Below, piece after piece: positions 9,055 through 17,651 of a DNA stretch of 64,000 nucleotides (position 1 is its first letter; every line of letters begins with the position of its first letter). The notes under the pieces are model-generated. The model did not search any database. It had not been told where the DNA came from and saw nothing but the letters and a program-made list of their open reading frames with translations. Both the position numbers and the translations under genes were made by a program. The DNA lies in contig NZ_CATNLZ010000023.1 of NCBI RefSeq assembly GCF_950101795.1, positions 124,001 to 188,000 on the forward strand. The letters are read 5' to 3'. This stretch comes from Nocardioides sp. T2.26MG-1 (GTDB lineage: Bacteria > Actinomycetota > Actinomycetes > Propionibacteriales > Nocardioidaceae).

Positions 9055-10023
9055 ATGGCGACGGACTCGGGCACGACCAGGTACCTCACCCCCGGCGAGT
9101 TCGACCGGGACATGGACTACATCCCCGACCGGATCACCCAGGGCGCCCGCCGGCCCGAGCACGGTCCGGTCGAGGGTGAGCTGTGGCCGGTCGAGCCGGG
9201 GCGCTACCGACTCGTCGCCGCGAAGGCGTGCCCGTGGGCCACCCGCTCGATCATCGTGCGCCAGCTCCTCGGTCTGGAGGACGTGATCTCGCTCGGCCTG
9301 TGCGGCCCGACCCACGACGAGCGCAGCTGGACCTTCGACCTCGACCCCGGCGGCCACGACCCGGTGCTCGGCATCGAGCGGCTCCAGGAGGCCTACTTCG
9401 CGCGCCATCCCGACTACCCCCGCGGCATCACCGTCCCGGCCGTCGTCGACGTACCGACCGGCGCGGTCGTCACCAACGACTTCCCGTGGATCACCCACGA
9501 CCTGTTCTTCGAGTGGCGCGACCACCACCGCCCCGACGCACCCGACCTCTGGCCGGACGACGTCCGCGAGGAGATGGACCAGGTGATGCAGCGGATCTTC
9601 ACCGAGGTCAACAACGGGGTCTACCGGTGCGGGTTCGCGGGCGCCCAGGACGCGTACGACGCGGCGTACGACCGGCTCTGGACCGCTCTCGACTGGCTCG
9701 AGGAGCGGCTCGCCGACCGGCGCTACCTCATGGGCGACCGGATCACCGAGGCCGACGTGCGACTGTTCACGACCCTGGCCCGCTTCGACGCCGTCTACCA
9801 CGGGCACTTCAAGTGCAACCGCAACAAGCTCACCGAGATGCCGGTGCTGTGGGCCTACGCCCGCGACCTGTTCCAGACGCCGGCGTTCGGCTACAACACC
9901 GACTTCGACCAGATCAAGGCGCACTACTACGTCGTCCAGGACGACATCAACCCGTCGCAGGTGATCCCGAAGGGACCCGACCCGGCCGTCTGGCTCACCC
10001 CGCACGCTCGGGAGAGGCTGTAG
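9055..10023 (+). CDS. Glutathionyl-hydroquinone reductase-like GST (Xi class)
   Basis: A 322-residue protein with the Xi-class GST signature: the catalytic cysteine in AKACPWATRSIIVRQLLGLE (about residue 59), DYPRGITVPAVVD, and a C-terminal helical domain with LADRRYLMGDRITEADVRLF and HFKCNRNKL. These enzymes reduce S-thiolated hydroquinones. Actinobacteria of this type normally make mycothiol rather than glutathione, so the thiol partner is open. The start is set at ATG 9055, six bases after TAGGGT; an adjoining GTG at 9052 is in the same frame. Confidence 0.85.
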   Translation: MATDSGTTRYLTPGEFDRDMDYIPDRITQGARRPEHGPVEGELWPVEPGRYRLVAAKACPWATRSIIVRQLLGLEDVISLGLCGPTHDERSWTFDLDPGGHDPVLGIERLQEAYFARHPDYPRGITVPAVVDVPTGAVVTNDFPWITHDLFFEWRDHHRPDAPDLWPDDVREEMDQVMQRIFTEVNNGVYRCGFAGAQDAYDAAYDRLWTALDWLEERLADRRYLMGDRITEADVRLFTTLARFDAVYHGHFKCNRNKLTEMPVLWAYARDLFQTPAFGYNTDFDQIKAHYYVVQDDINPSQVIPKGPDPAVWLTPHARERL

Positions 10024-10026
10024 GTC

Positions 10027-10314
10027 TCACACGTCGACGGTCAGCCGCACGCTGACGTCCTGGCCGAGCTCCAGGCCCTCCGCGCGCCGGACCTTGTCCT
10101 TGAGCGGCACCACGTAGCCGCCGTCCTTGGGCCACAGCGAGGTGGTCCAGCGGGTCGCGCCGACGTGGACGGCGACGGGGATCATCCCCCAGCCGTAGGT
10201 CACCGCGGCCGCGGTCTCCGCCAGCTGCTCGCACTCGTCCTCGGGCACGCTGACGAAGTAGTACGGCGCGGGACCGCGCCACTCCCAGACGACGCCGTCG
10301 AACTCGAGCTCCAC
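10027..10314 (-). CDS. DUF1905 domain protein
   Basis: This small 95-residue protein begins with FDGVVWEWRGPAPYYFVSVPE and continues with GMIPVAVHVGATRWTTSLWP and GGYVVPLKDKVR, matching DUF1905 (PF08922), a small beta-barrel of unknown function. The GTG start is seven bases after TAACCT. It converges with the GST-like gene, leaving three bases between them. Confidence 0.8.
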   Translation of the reverse strand: MELEFDGVVWEWRGPAPYYFVSVPEDECEQLAETAAAVTYGWGMIPVAVHVGATRWTTSLWPKDGGYVVPLKDKVRRAEGLELGQDVSVRLTVDV

Positions 10315-10347
10315 CTCGCCGAGGTTAGGGGGCGGGCGGGGTGACCG

Positions 10348-12777
10348 CTACCGCAGGCGCGCGAGATAGGCCGACGCCGTGTGCAGGTCGCGCAGCCGGC
10401 GCTCCCAGGTGATCCCGACGACGGTGAGCAGCGTGCCGGCCGCCCCGATCAGGACCCACTGCGGGGTCTGCGCGGCGTACGGCGCGAGCTCGCGCAGCAC
10501 GACCAGCGTGCCGACCGTGGCGCCGACCAGCAGCGGGACGTTCCAGCGCAGCCAGGTGCCGGCGAGCACCAGCAGCAGGCAGCCCGCGCCGAGCAGCACG
10601 GCCCGCCACGTCAGCGGGTCGGCCAGCACCCACAGCAGCGACGGCACGGTCGCCAGCACCAGACCGGGGGTGAGCGCCTCGGCGGTCGACGCCCGCGGGT
10701 CGCGCCACAGCCGGTGCAGTCCGACGAGCAGCAGGGCGACCGCGCTCGGCAGCGTGTAGGCCTCGGGGGCGGTGACGCCGAGGTCCGCGAGCCGCACCCA
10801 CGTCGCGGCGGCGAGCAGGAGCCCGCCCGCCCAGCCGAGCCCGCGGCGCTGCGGGTGGACCAGGGCGCTGGCGGAGACCAGGACCCCGGCGACGGTCAGG
10901 TGGACGGCGAGCGCGACCGACAGGTCGTCCGCACCGGCGAGCGCGCCCAGCGAGGCGGCGATGCCGGCCAGCGCCGCGCTGAGCTCGAGCTCGACCCGCG
11001 GCACCAGGATCGCCAGCACCCCGACGGCGAGGAGCGCCGGGACGCCGTGCTGGACCTGCTCGGCGTCGGCGACCGACGCCACCGACCAGACCAGGCCCGC
11101 CAGCGCTGCGGGGAGCAGCGCCCCGCCGATCGCGCGGAGCTCGCCGGTGGTGCCGCGCCAGGCCACGATCGCGGTCATCGCGACCAGGACCGCGGCGGCC
11201 GACGAGGTCAGGACGTCGCTGGGCAGCGAGCCGCCGACGGCCACGACACCGAGGCCGACGCCCACGAGGGCCTGGGCCTGCGCGTACCGGTCGTCGTGCC
11301 GCCGGGACCCGGCGAGCACGGCCTCGGCGAGCACGTTGGCGCCGAGCAGCAGCAGGGCCGCGGTGACGAGCACCAGCGGGACGGGGAAGAGCGCGAGCGT
11401 GGCGATCGCGGCCGCCAGCAGCACCCCGGCCGGCGCCTGCGGTCGGACCGCGGTCGGCCGCGGGGTCAGGGAGATCAGGGCCAGGAGCAGGCCGCAGGTG
11501 CCGAGCACCAGCAGTGCGGGCGCCGCGAGGGTGTCGGGCTCGCCGAGCCGCAGGCCGGCGCCCCGGGTGAACGGGTCGTCCTCGCCGAGGACGTTGCCGG
11601 TCGCCTGCACCACCAGCCCGGCGGTGACGGCCAGGACCGGCAGCGCGGCCAGCAGCATCGGGACCCGGGCCACCGGCCGCCAGGCCTGCGGCAGGGCCAG
11701 GGACACGACGGTCCACCCGACGAGCGCGACCAGGGCGACGGTTCCCAGGACGGTCGCGCCCTCGTCGACGGCGGGCAGGCTCGCGGTGAGGGTCAGCAGG
11801 CTGGCGGCGCCCGCGACGAGCACCCGGGTCGTGTCCGCGTCGCGGCGCACGGCCGGCACCGGGACCAGCAGGAGGAGCGAGGCAGCGAGCAGGCCCGCGC
11901 CGTACCCCTCGGCCCAGAGGCCGTGCAGCGACGGGTGGCCGGCCGCGTCGTCCAGCCCGACGGCGACGAGGGTCACCCACCACCACCCGGCGCCGACGGC
12001 GGCGAGCACCGTCCCGAGACGCAGCGAGCCCAGTCGGGCGGCCGCCGCCAGCACGAGGTACCCGAGCACCACGGCCACGATCACGGTCGTCACGTGGCCG
12101 CTGGCGGACATGGCGCCCGCACCGAGCACGCTCAGCGCGAGCGCGGCCAGCACCTGCGGCGCGCCGAGACGCGTCACCTGCGCGAGCGCCAGGGCGACCA
12201 CCAGGACGGTGCCGCCGACCGCGCAGGTGAGGCCCGCGCCGTCCAGGCTGCCCAGCCAGCCGGCGTTGTCGGCCCCGACGACGTCGAGGGCCAGCAGGCC
12301 GAGCCCGACGGTGGTCAGCGCCTCGGCCGCGACCCGGAGCCCGCGGCGGCCGAGCCACACGCCGAGGCCGCCGCCGACCAGGGTGAGCGCCACCAGCACC
12401 GCCGTACGACCGCCGATGCCCAGCCACGACCAGGCCACCGCCAGGAAGATGACCGCGGCGACGAGCAGGCACAGGGCGCCGAGCCCGAGCAGGATCTTCG
12501 GCACCGACAGTGCCGACACCCCGTGGGGCTCGGTGGGCTCGGTGGGCTCCGCCGAGAACGCCGGGAACGGGGAGTACGACGAGTCCGTGGACTCCGCCCG
12601 GAGCCGGGCGAGGAGGTCGTCGGCGGTGCGGAGCGTCTGCAGCAGCTCGCTCGCCAGGGGGACGTTGAGCCGCAGCCCGCAGCCGGGGCAGGACGTCACC
12701 TGGAGCGGCAGCCGGGCGGAGCAGTCCGGGCACACGAACGGATCGGAGTAGCGGGTGGTCCGCGCCGTCGACGTCAT
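10348..12777 (-). CDS. SCO7613-type large integral membrane protein with N-terminal zinc ribbon
   Basis: A protein of about 809 residues. Near the N-terminus are two CxxC pairs (CPDC, CPGC) forming a zinc ribbon, then a charged linker, then some 25-30 hydrophobic segments rich in Leu, Ala and Val filling the rest. This layout is that of actinobacterial SCO7613 C-terminal-domain membrane proteins, whose role is unknown. ATG 12777 begins the soluble part (MTSTARTTRY); an in-frame TTG/GTG a little upstream cannot be excluded. A long opposite-strand frame here is an artefact of the base composition. Confidence 0.8.
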   Translation of the reverse strand: MTSTARTTRYSDPFVCPDCSARLPLQVTSCPGCGLRLNVPLASELLQTLRTADDLLARLRAESTDSSYSPFPAFSAEPTEPTEPHGVSALSVPKILLGLGALCLLVAAVIFLAVAWSWLGIGGRTAVLVALTLVGGGLGVWLGRRGLRVAAEALTTVGLGLLALDVVGADNAGWLGSLDGAGLTCAVGGTVLVVALALAQVTRLGAPQVLAALALSVLGAGAMSASGHVTTVIVAVVLGYLVLAAAARLGSLRLGTVLAAVGAGWWWVTLVAVGLDDAAGHPSLHGLWAEGYGAGLLAASLLLLVPVPAVRRDADTTRVLVAGAASLLTLTASLPAVDEGATVLGTVALVALVGWTVVSLALPQAWRPVARVPMLLAALPVLAVTAGLVVQATGNVLGEDDPFTRGAGLRLGEPDTLAAPALLVLGTCGLLLALISLTPRPTAVRPQAPAGVLLAAAIATLALFPVPLVLVTAALLLLGANVLAEAVLAGSRRHDDRYAQAQALVGVGLGVVAVGGSLPSDVLTSSAAAVLVAMTAIVAWRGTTGELRAIGGALLPAALAGLVWSVASVADAEQVQHGVPALLAVGVLAILVPRVELELSAALAGIAASLGALAGADDLSVALAVHLTVAGVLVSASALVHPQRRGLGWAGGLLLAAATWVRLADLGVTAPEAYTLPSAVALLLVGLHRLWRDPRASTAEALTPGLVLATVPSLLWVLADPLTWRAVLLGAGCLLLVLAGTWLRWNVPLLVGATVGTLVVLRELAPYAAQTPQWVLIGAAGTLLTVVGITWERRLRDLHTASAYLARLR

Positions 12778-12871
12778 ACCGGTCACGATCCTCGCCCCGG
12801 CCCCGGAAACGAATGAGCACACGTACTCAACTCACCGGTCCTCCGTCCCGTCCGGTTGCCACAATGGGGGC

Positions 12872-13786
12872 ATGGGCCACGACCACGACCACGCGGCCGG
12901 GCGGGCCGCGGACCGCGGTCGGCTGCGGGTCGTCCTCGCGGTGACGGTCGTCGTGATGGCGGTCGAGATAGTCGGGGCGCTGCTCACCGGCTCGCTGGCG
13001 CTGCTCGCCGACGCGGGCCACATGGCCACCGACGCCGCGGCCGTCGTGCTCGCGCTGGGGGCGTCGTACGTCGCGGCCAGGGGTGCCGGGCCGCGGTCGA
13101 CGTTCGGCCTGCACCGGGCGGAGATCCTGGCCGCGCTGGTCAACGCGCTCGTCCTGCTGGTGGTCTGCGGCTACCTCGCGTGGGTGGGCATCTCGCGGCT
13201 CGCCGACCCGGAGCCGGTCGACGCCGGGCCGATGGTGGCGTTCGCCGCGGTCGGCCTGGTCGCCAACGCCGTGTCGCTGGCGATCCTCAACCGCTCCGAC
13301 ACCGGCTCGCTCAACCTGCGCGGGGCGCTCAACGAGGTCTTCGCCGACCTGGTGGGCTCGGTGCTCGCGGTGCTGGCCGGCGTGGTGATCCTGCTGTGGG
13401 GCCTCGACCGGGCCGACCCGATCGCCTCGCTGGTGATCGCGGTGCTGATCCTGCCCCGCTCGGTGGTGCTGCTGCGTGAGTCGGCGTCGATCCTGCTCGA
13501 GGTCGCCCCGCGCGGCCTCGACCTCGACGACGTACGCCGCCACCTCCTCGAGATGCCCGGCGTCGTGGACGTCCACGACCTGCACGCGTGGACGATCACC
13601 AGCGGCATGCCGAGCCTGTCGGCCCACGTGACCGTCACCCAGGACGTGCTCGACGAGCTGGGCGTCGGCGCCATCCTCGACCGGCTCTGCGAGTGCAGCG
13701 CGGAGCACTTCGACCTGCGGCACTCGACGTTCCAGGTCGAGCCGGTGACCCACCGCGAGCACGAGGACCTCGGCGAGGTGCACTGA
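12872..13786 (+). CDS. Cation diffusion facilitator (CzcD/ZitB-like)
   Basis: A 304-residue CDF transporter with a His/Asp-rich N-terminus (MGHDHDH), six membrane segments and a cytoplasmic C-terminal domain (VVDVHDLHAWTITSGMPSLS). The TM2 metal site is visible in LLADAGHMATDAA. In TM5 the usual HxxxD reads EVFAD, so His is replaced by Glu, which may shift metal preference. Likely Zn2+/H+ exchange across the cytoplasmic membrane. CACAAT is six bases before ATG 12872. Confidence 0.88.
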   Translation: MGHDHDHAAGRAADRGRLRVVLAVTVVVMAVEIVGALLTGSLALLADAGHMATDAAAVVLALGASYVAARGAGPRSTFGLHRAEILAALVNALVLLVVCGYLAWVGISRLADPEPVDAGPMVAFAAVGLVANAVSLAILNRSDTGSLNLRGALNEVFADLVGSVLAVLAGVVILLWGLDRADPIASLVIAVLILPRSVVLLRESASILLEVAPRGLDLDDVRRHLLEMPGVVDVHDLHAWTITSGMPSLSAHVTVTQDVLDELGVGAILDRLCECSAEHFDLRHSTFQVEPVTHREHEDLGEVH

Positions 13787-13845
13787 ACGACCCGGGAGGG
13801 ATTGGCGGCCCCGACGATCACACCGGTAGGTTGAGGAGGCACGAT

Positions 13846-13861
13846 TGTGTTCCGGGTCACA
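13846..13861. promoter_or_regulatory. Possible Crp/GlxR-type site
   Basis: TGTGTTCCGGGTCACA matches TGTGA-N6-TCACA at nine of ten conserved positions. It lies 109 bases before the E1 alpha start in a 183-base gap that must contain the operon promoter. Actinobacterial Crp homologues often act on central-carbon genes, but this assignment rests on the motif alone. Confidence 0.4.
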
Positions 13862-13969
13862 GGGCGCACCACCCCCGCGTCCCGCGTCCGGAGCGACCAC
13901 ACCTTGACCGGCCCTTGATCAGCCCGGCACGCGGCGACCCCGTACCGCCGACGACTCGAAGGAGCGCAC

Positions 13970-15142
13970 GTGACCCAGCAGCCAGCAGGGGGCAACCCCG
14001 GCTTCGGCCCGGACCTCGTCGAGGTCTTCGGGCCCTCCCAGCAGGACGGCGGACCCGAGCTGGTCCAGCTGTTGACCCCCGAGGGCGAGCGGGTCGAGCA
14101 CCCCGACTTCTCCTTCGACCTCGGTGACGACGCGATCCTCGGCTTCTACCGCGACATGGTGCTGACCCGCCGCATCGACACCGAGGCGACCGCGCTGCAG
14201 CGGCACGGCGAGCTCGGCATCTGGGCCCAGCTGCTCGGCCAGGAGGCCGCCCAGATCGGCGCCGGCCGCGCGCTGCGCCCGCAGGACTACGTCTTCCCGA
14301 CCTACCGCGAGCACGGCGTCGCCTGGTGCCGCGGGGTCGACCCGCTCGACCTGCTCGGCCTGTTCCGCGGCGTCGACCAGGGCTCGTGGGACCCCAAGGC
14401 CAACAACTTCGGCCTCTACACGATCGTGATCGGCGCCCAGACGCTGCACGCCACCGGCTACGCGATGGGCATGCAGCGCGACGGCGTCGTCGGCACCGGT
14501 GACCCCGACCGCGACGCCGCGGTCGTCGCCCACTTCGGCGACGGCGCGTCCTCGCAGGGCGACGTCAACGAGTCCTTCATCTTCGCCGCGTCCTACAACG
14601 CGCCGGTGGTGTTCTTCTGCCAGAACAACCAGTGGGCGATCTCCGAGCCGATCGAGCGGCAGACGCGCATCCCGCTCTACCAGCGGGCCCTCGGCTTCGG
14701 CTTCCCCGGCGTCCGCGTCGACGGCAACGACGTGCTCGCGACGTACGCCGTCACCCAGGCCGCCCTCCAGCGGGCCCGCGAGGGGCAGGGCCCGACGCTG
14801 GTCGAGGCCTACACCTACCGGATGGGCGCCCACACCACGACCGACGACCCCACCCGCTACCGGCTCTCCGACGACCTCGAGCGCTGGAAGCTCAAGGACC
14901 CGATCGCCCGCGTCGAGGCCTACCTGCGGCGCAACGGCATCGCCGACGACGACTTCTTCGCCGGCGTCCAGCAGGAGGCCGCCGACCTCGGCGTGCGGCT
15001 GCGCGAGGGCTGCAAGGCGCTGCCCGACCCGGCGCCGCTGAGCATCTTCGACCACGTCTACACCGAGCTCACCGAGGAGCTCGCGGCCCAGCGGGACACG
15101 TTCGCGGCCTACCTGGAGAGCTTCGAGGGGGCACGGGCATGA
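13970..15142 (+). CDS. 2-Oxoacid dehydrogenase E1 component, alpha subunit (branched-chain type)
   Basis: A 390-residue thiamine-diphosphate enzyme subunit. The ThDP motif runs from FGDGASSQGDVNES (about residue 188) to CQNNQWAIS (about 218), and LRPQDYVFPTYREHGVAW and YTYRMGAHTTTDDP are conserved E1 alpha stretches. With E1 beta it decarboxylates a 2-oxo acid and passes the acyl group to E2 lipoyl. The separate alpha/beta architecture is shared by pyruvate and branched-chain enzymes. Actinobacteria usually make pyruvate dehydrogenase with a single-chain AceE, so a branched-chain role is favoured. GTG 13970 follows AAGGAG. Confidence 0.88.
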   Translation: MTQQPAGGNPGFGPDLVEVFGPSQQDGGPELVQLLTPEGERVEHPDFSFDLGDDAILGFYRDMVLTRRIDTEATALQRHGELGIWAQLLGQEAAQIGAGRALRPQDYVFPTYREHGVAWCRGVDPLDLLGLFRGVDQGSWDPKANNFGLYTIVIGAQTLHATGYAMGMQRDGVVGTGDPDRDAAVVAHFGDGASSQGDVNESFIFAASYNAPVVFFCQNNQWAISEPIERQTRIPLYQRALGFGFPGVRVDGNDVLATYAVTQAALQRAREGQGPTLVEAYTYRMGAHTTTDDPTRYRLSDDLERWKLKDPIARVEAYLRRNGIADDDFFAGVQQEAADLGVRLREGCKALPDPAPLSIFDHVYTELTEELAAQRDTFAAYLESFEGARA

Positions 15143-16119
15143 CCACGAAGATCACGTTGGCCAAGGGCCTCAACATGGGCCTGCGCAAGGCCATGGAGGA
15201 CGACCCCAAGGTCCTGCTGATGGGCGAGGACGTCGGCAAGCTCGGCGGCGTCTTCCGCATCACCGACGGCCTGCAGAAGGACTTCGGTGAGGACCGGGTG
15301 ATCGACTCCCCGCTGGCCGAGTCCGGCATCGTCGGCACCGCCGTCGGCCTCGCGCTGCGCGGCTACCGGCCGGTGGTCGAGATCCAGTTCGACGGGTTCG
15401 TCTACCCGGCGTACGACCAGATCGTCTGCCAGGTCGCGAAGATGACGTTCCGCAGTCAGGGCAAGATCCGGATGCCGATGGTGATCCGGATCCCGTTCGG
15501 CGGCGGCATCGGCGCGGTCGAGCACCACAGCGAGAGCCCGGAGGCGCAGTTCGCGCACACGCCGGGCCTCAAGGTGGTCGCCTGCTCCAACCCGGTCGAC
15601 GGCTACTGGATGATCCAGCAGGCCATCGCCGCCGACGACCCGGTGATCTTCCTCGAGCCCAAGCGGCAGTACCACGCCGACAAGGCCGACCTCGACGAGA
15701 GCGCCACCCCCGACCCACTGTTCAGCTCCCGGGTGGTGCGCCGCGGTGGCGACCTCACCGTGCTGGCCTACGGCCCGACGGTGAAGACCGCGATGGCCGC
15801 GGCCGAGGCGGCCGCAGGAGAGGGCAAGTCGCTCGAGGTCATCGACCTCCGCACGCTGTCCCCGCTCGACATGGCGCCGGTCTACGAGTCCGTACGCCGC
15901 ACCGGACGCGTCGTCACCGTCCACGAGGCGCACGTCAACCTCGGCCTGGGCGCCGAGCTCTCGGCGCGGATCACCGAGCAGTGCTTCTACTCCCTGGAGG
16001 CGCCGGTGCTGCGGGTCGGGGCCTTCGACACGCCCTACCCGGCGTCCCGGATCGAGGAGGACTACCTCCCCGACCTGGACCGGGTGCTGGACGCCGTCGA
16101 CCGCTCGCTCGAGTTCTGA
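15139..16119 (+). CDS. 2-Oxoacid dehydrogenase E1 component, beta subunit
   Basis: A 326-residue transketolase-like subunit with MGEDVGKLGGVFRITDGL near the N-terminus, DSPLAESGIVGTAVGLALRG, GGIGAVEHHSESPEA and the C-terminal domain VIDLRTLSPLD. It pairs with E1 alpha in an alpha2beta2 tetramer. Its ATG overlaps the E1 alpha stop as ATGA, supporting balanced synthesis. E2 follows ten bases later. No E3 (lipoamide dehydrogenase) gene is present, so E3 is presumably shared and encoded elsewhere. Confidence 0.92.
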   Translation: MTTKITLAKGLNMGLRKAMEDDPKVLLMGEDVGKLGGVFRITDGLQKDFGEDRVIDSPLAESGIVGTAVGLALRGYRPVVEIQFDGFVYPAYDQIVCQVAKMTFRSQGKIRMPMVIRIPFGGGIGAVEHHSESPEAQFAHTPGLKVVACSNPVDGYWMIQQAIAADDPVIFLEPKRQYHADKADLDESATPDPLFSSRVVRRGGDLTVLAYGPTVKTAMAAAEAAAGEGKSLEVIDLRTLSPLDMAPVYESVRRTGRVVTVHEAHVNLGLGAELSARITEQCFYSLEAPVLRVGAFDTPYPASRIEEDYLPDLDRVLDAVDRSLEF

Positions 16120-16129
16120 GGAGGCCCGC

Positions 16130-17542
16130 GTGGCCGAGTACAACCTGCCCGACGTCGGAGAAGGCCTGACCGAGGCGGAGATCGTGAAGTGGCACGTCGC
16201 CGTCGGCGACGTCGTCGAGATCAACCAGATCGTGGTCGAGATCGAGACCGCGAAGTCGATCGTCGAGCTGCCCTCGCCGTATGCCGGCACCGTCAGCGCG
16301 ATCCTGGTCGCCGAGGGCGAGATGGTGCCGGTCGGCACCCCGATCATCGCGATCGGCGACGAGGCGGAGGTTGAGGAGGTTGCGAAGCAACCGTCTCGAG
16401 ACTCCGATGCCGAGATCGACCTGTCCAACCCGGCCGCGTCCGGCGGCGGCGAGGGCGAGAGCCTGGTCGGTCGCAACAAGGCCGACCGCGGCCCGATCCG
16501 ACGCGCCCGCCGGGTCGCGTCCGGCGCGATGGCCGCGCACATGCAGGCGCAGGCGGCGTTCGAGGGCGGCGGGTCGCCGATGGTGGAGGCCGACGAGCCG
16601 CCAGCCCCGGCCGCCCCGGCGCCGGAGCCCGTCGCGGCGCCGGCCGCGGTCCGCACACTGGCCAAGCCGCCGGTGCGCAAGCTCGCCAAGGACCTCGGCG
16701 TCGACATCTCGACGCTGACGCCCAGTGGGCCCAACGGCACCGTGACGCGAGACGATGTTCAAGCTGCGGTCGGCGGCTCGGTGGTTGAGGAGGTTGCGCT
16801 GCAACCGTCTCGAAACCACCTTGCTGCCCACGGCGAGGAGTGGCGCGAGCCGATCAAGGGCGTACGCAAGATGATGGCCGGCGCGATGGTGCAGTCCGCC
16901 TTCACCGCTCCGCACGTCACCGAGTGGGTCACCGTCGACGTGACCCGCACGATGGAGCTCGTCGAGCGGCTCAAGACGAGGCGCGAGCTCCGCGAGGTGA
17001 GGGTCTCCCCGCTGCTGGTGCTGGCCCGCGCGGTGATGCTCGCGATGCGGCGTACTCCGGAGATCAACTCCTGGTGGGACGAGGCGGCCCAGGAGGTCGT
17101 GTACAAGCGCTACGTCAACCTCGGCATCGCCGCGGCGACGCCCCGCGGGCTGGTGGTCCCGAACATCAAGGGCGCCCACGAGCTGTCGCTGGTCGAGCTG
17201 GCCTCGGCTCTCGGCTCGCTCACCGCCACGGCCCGCGAGGGCAAGACCCAGCCGGCGGAGATGAGCGGCGGCACGTTCACGATCACCAACGTCGGCGTCT
17301 TCGGCGTCGACGCGGGCACGCCGATCATCAACCCCGGCGAGTCCGCGATCCTTTGCTTCGGCGCGATCAAGAAGCAGCCGTGGGTCGTCTCCACGGGCGG
17401 GGTCGACGAGATCGTGGCGCGCGACGTCACCACGCTGGCGCTGTCCTTCGACCACCGGCACATCGATGGTGAGAAGGGCTCGCGGTTCCTCGCCGACGTG
17501 GCCGGGATCCTGGAGGATCCTGCCTCCGCGCTCTTGTTCTGA
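16130..17542 (+). CDS. 2-Oxoacid dehydrogenase E2 (dihydrolipoyl acyltransferase) carrying two translated repeats
   Basis: 470 residues: one lipoyl domain (about 1-78, lipoyl Lys42 in EIETAKSIVELPS), an E1/E3-binding domain (about 175-216, VRKLAKDLGVDISTL and GTVTRDDV) and a catalytic domain (about 235-470) ending with the active-site motif HRHIDG at His442. GTG 16130 follows GAGGAGG-like sequence. The linkers hold two similar peptides, EVEEVAKQPSRDS (80-92) and VVEEVALQPSRNH (218-230), each encoded by a copy of the palindromic repeat that is otherwise intergenic. All three functional domains look intact. E2 forms the core that transfers the acyl group to CoA. Confidence 0.92.
   Translation: MAEYNLPDVGEGLTEAEIVKWHVAVGDVVEINQIVVEIETAKSIVELPSPYAGTVSAILVAEGEMVPVGTPIIAIGDEAEVEEVAKQPSRDSDAEIDLSNPAASGGGEGESLVGRNKADRGPIRRARRVASGAMAAHMQAQAAFEGGGSPMVEADEPPAPAAPAPEPVAAPAAVRTLAKPPVRKLAKDLGVDISTLTPSGPNGTVTRDDVQAAVGGSVVEEVALQPSRNHLAAHGEEWREPIKGVRKMMAGAMVQSAFTAPHVTEWVTVDVTRTMELVERLKTRRELREVRVSPLLVLARAVMLAMRRTPEINSWWDEAAQEVVYKRYVNLGIAAATPRGLVVPNIKGAHELSLVELASALGSLTATAREGKTQPAEMSGGTFTITNVGVFGVDAGTPIINPGESAILCFGAIKKQPWVVSTGGVDEIVARDVTTLALSFDHRHIDGEKGSRFLADVAGILEDPASALLF
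16366..16405. repeat. Palindromic repeat inside E2 gene, copy 1
   Basis: A 40-base element in the linker after the lipoyl domain. Its core GGTTGC-GAA-GCAACC is a perfect hairpin, flanked by GGAGGTTGAG on the left and CTCGAGACTCC on the right. It is read in frame as EVEEVAKQPSRDS. The outer arms have drifted from the GTGGTT/AACCAC ends seen in copy 2. Confidence 0.8.
16781..16820. repeat. Palindromic repeat inside E2 gene, copy 2
   Basis: A 40-base element starting GTGGTTGAGG and ending CTCGAAACCACC, with the perfect inner stem GGTTGC-GCT-GCAACC. It lies right after the E1/E3-binding domain and is read in the same phase as copy 1, giving VVEEVALQPSRNH. The ends match the intergenic copies at 32049, 59749 and elsewhere. 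Confidence 0.9.
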
Positions 17543-17546
17543 TCGG

Positions 17547-17615
17547 GTGCGGGTTTTGGCTGTCGGCAGCCGAAACCCGCACGACACGCCGGGGTCCATC
17601 GGCGTGTCGTGCGGG
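17547..17615. terminator. Two overlapping hairpins after the E1-E2 operon
   Basis: Hairpin A pairs 17547-17562 with 17567-17582 (16 base pairs, one of them a G-U-type mismatch, loop TCGG). Hairpin B pairs 17576-17591 perfectly with 17600-17615 (16 base pairs, loop of 8). Bases 17576-17582 belong to both, so only one can form fully at a time. It starts five bases after the E2 stop. There is no T-tract. Confidence 0.75.
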
Positions 17616-17651
17616 AATGGGCCAGCCGAACCCCGCGGTAGACGATGACCC

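Noticed and set aside
10381..12816. An 811-codon plus-strand frame opposite the SCO7613-type gene
   Set aside because: Composition is Arg/Gly/Gln/His-rich with no motifs, whereas the minus strand gives a clear zinc ribbon and membrane helices.
13970..17542. Pyruvate dehydrogenase complex
   Set aside because: E1 alpha/beta type is compatible, but actinobacteria usually use AceE for pyruvate. A branched-chain assignment is kept as more likely, with the specificity left open.
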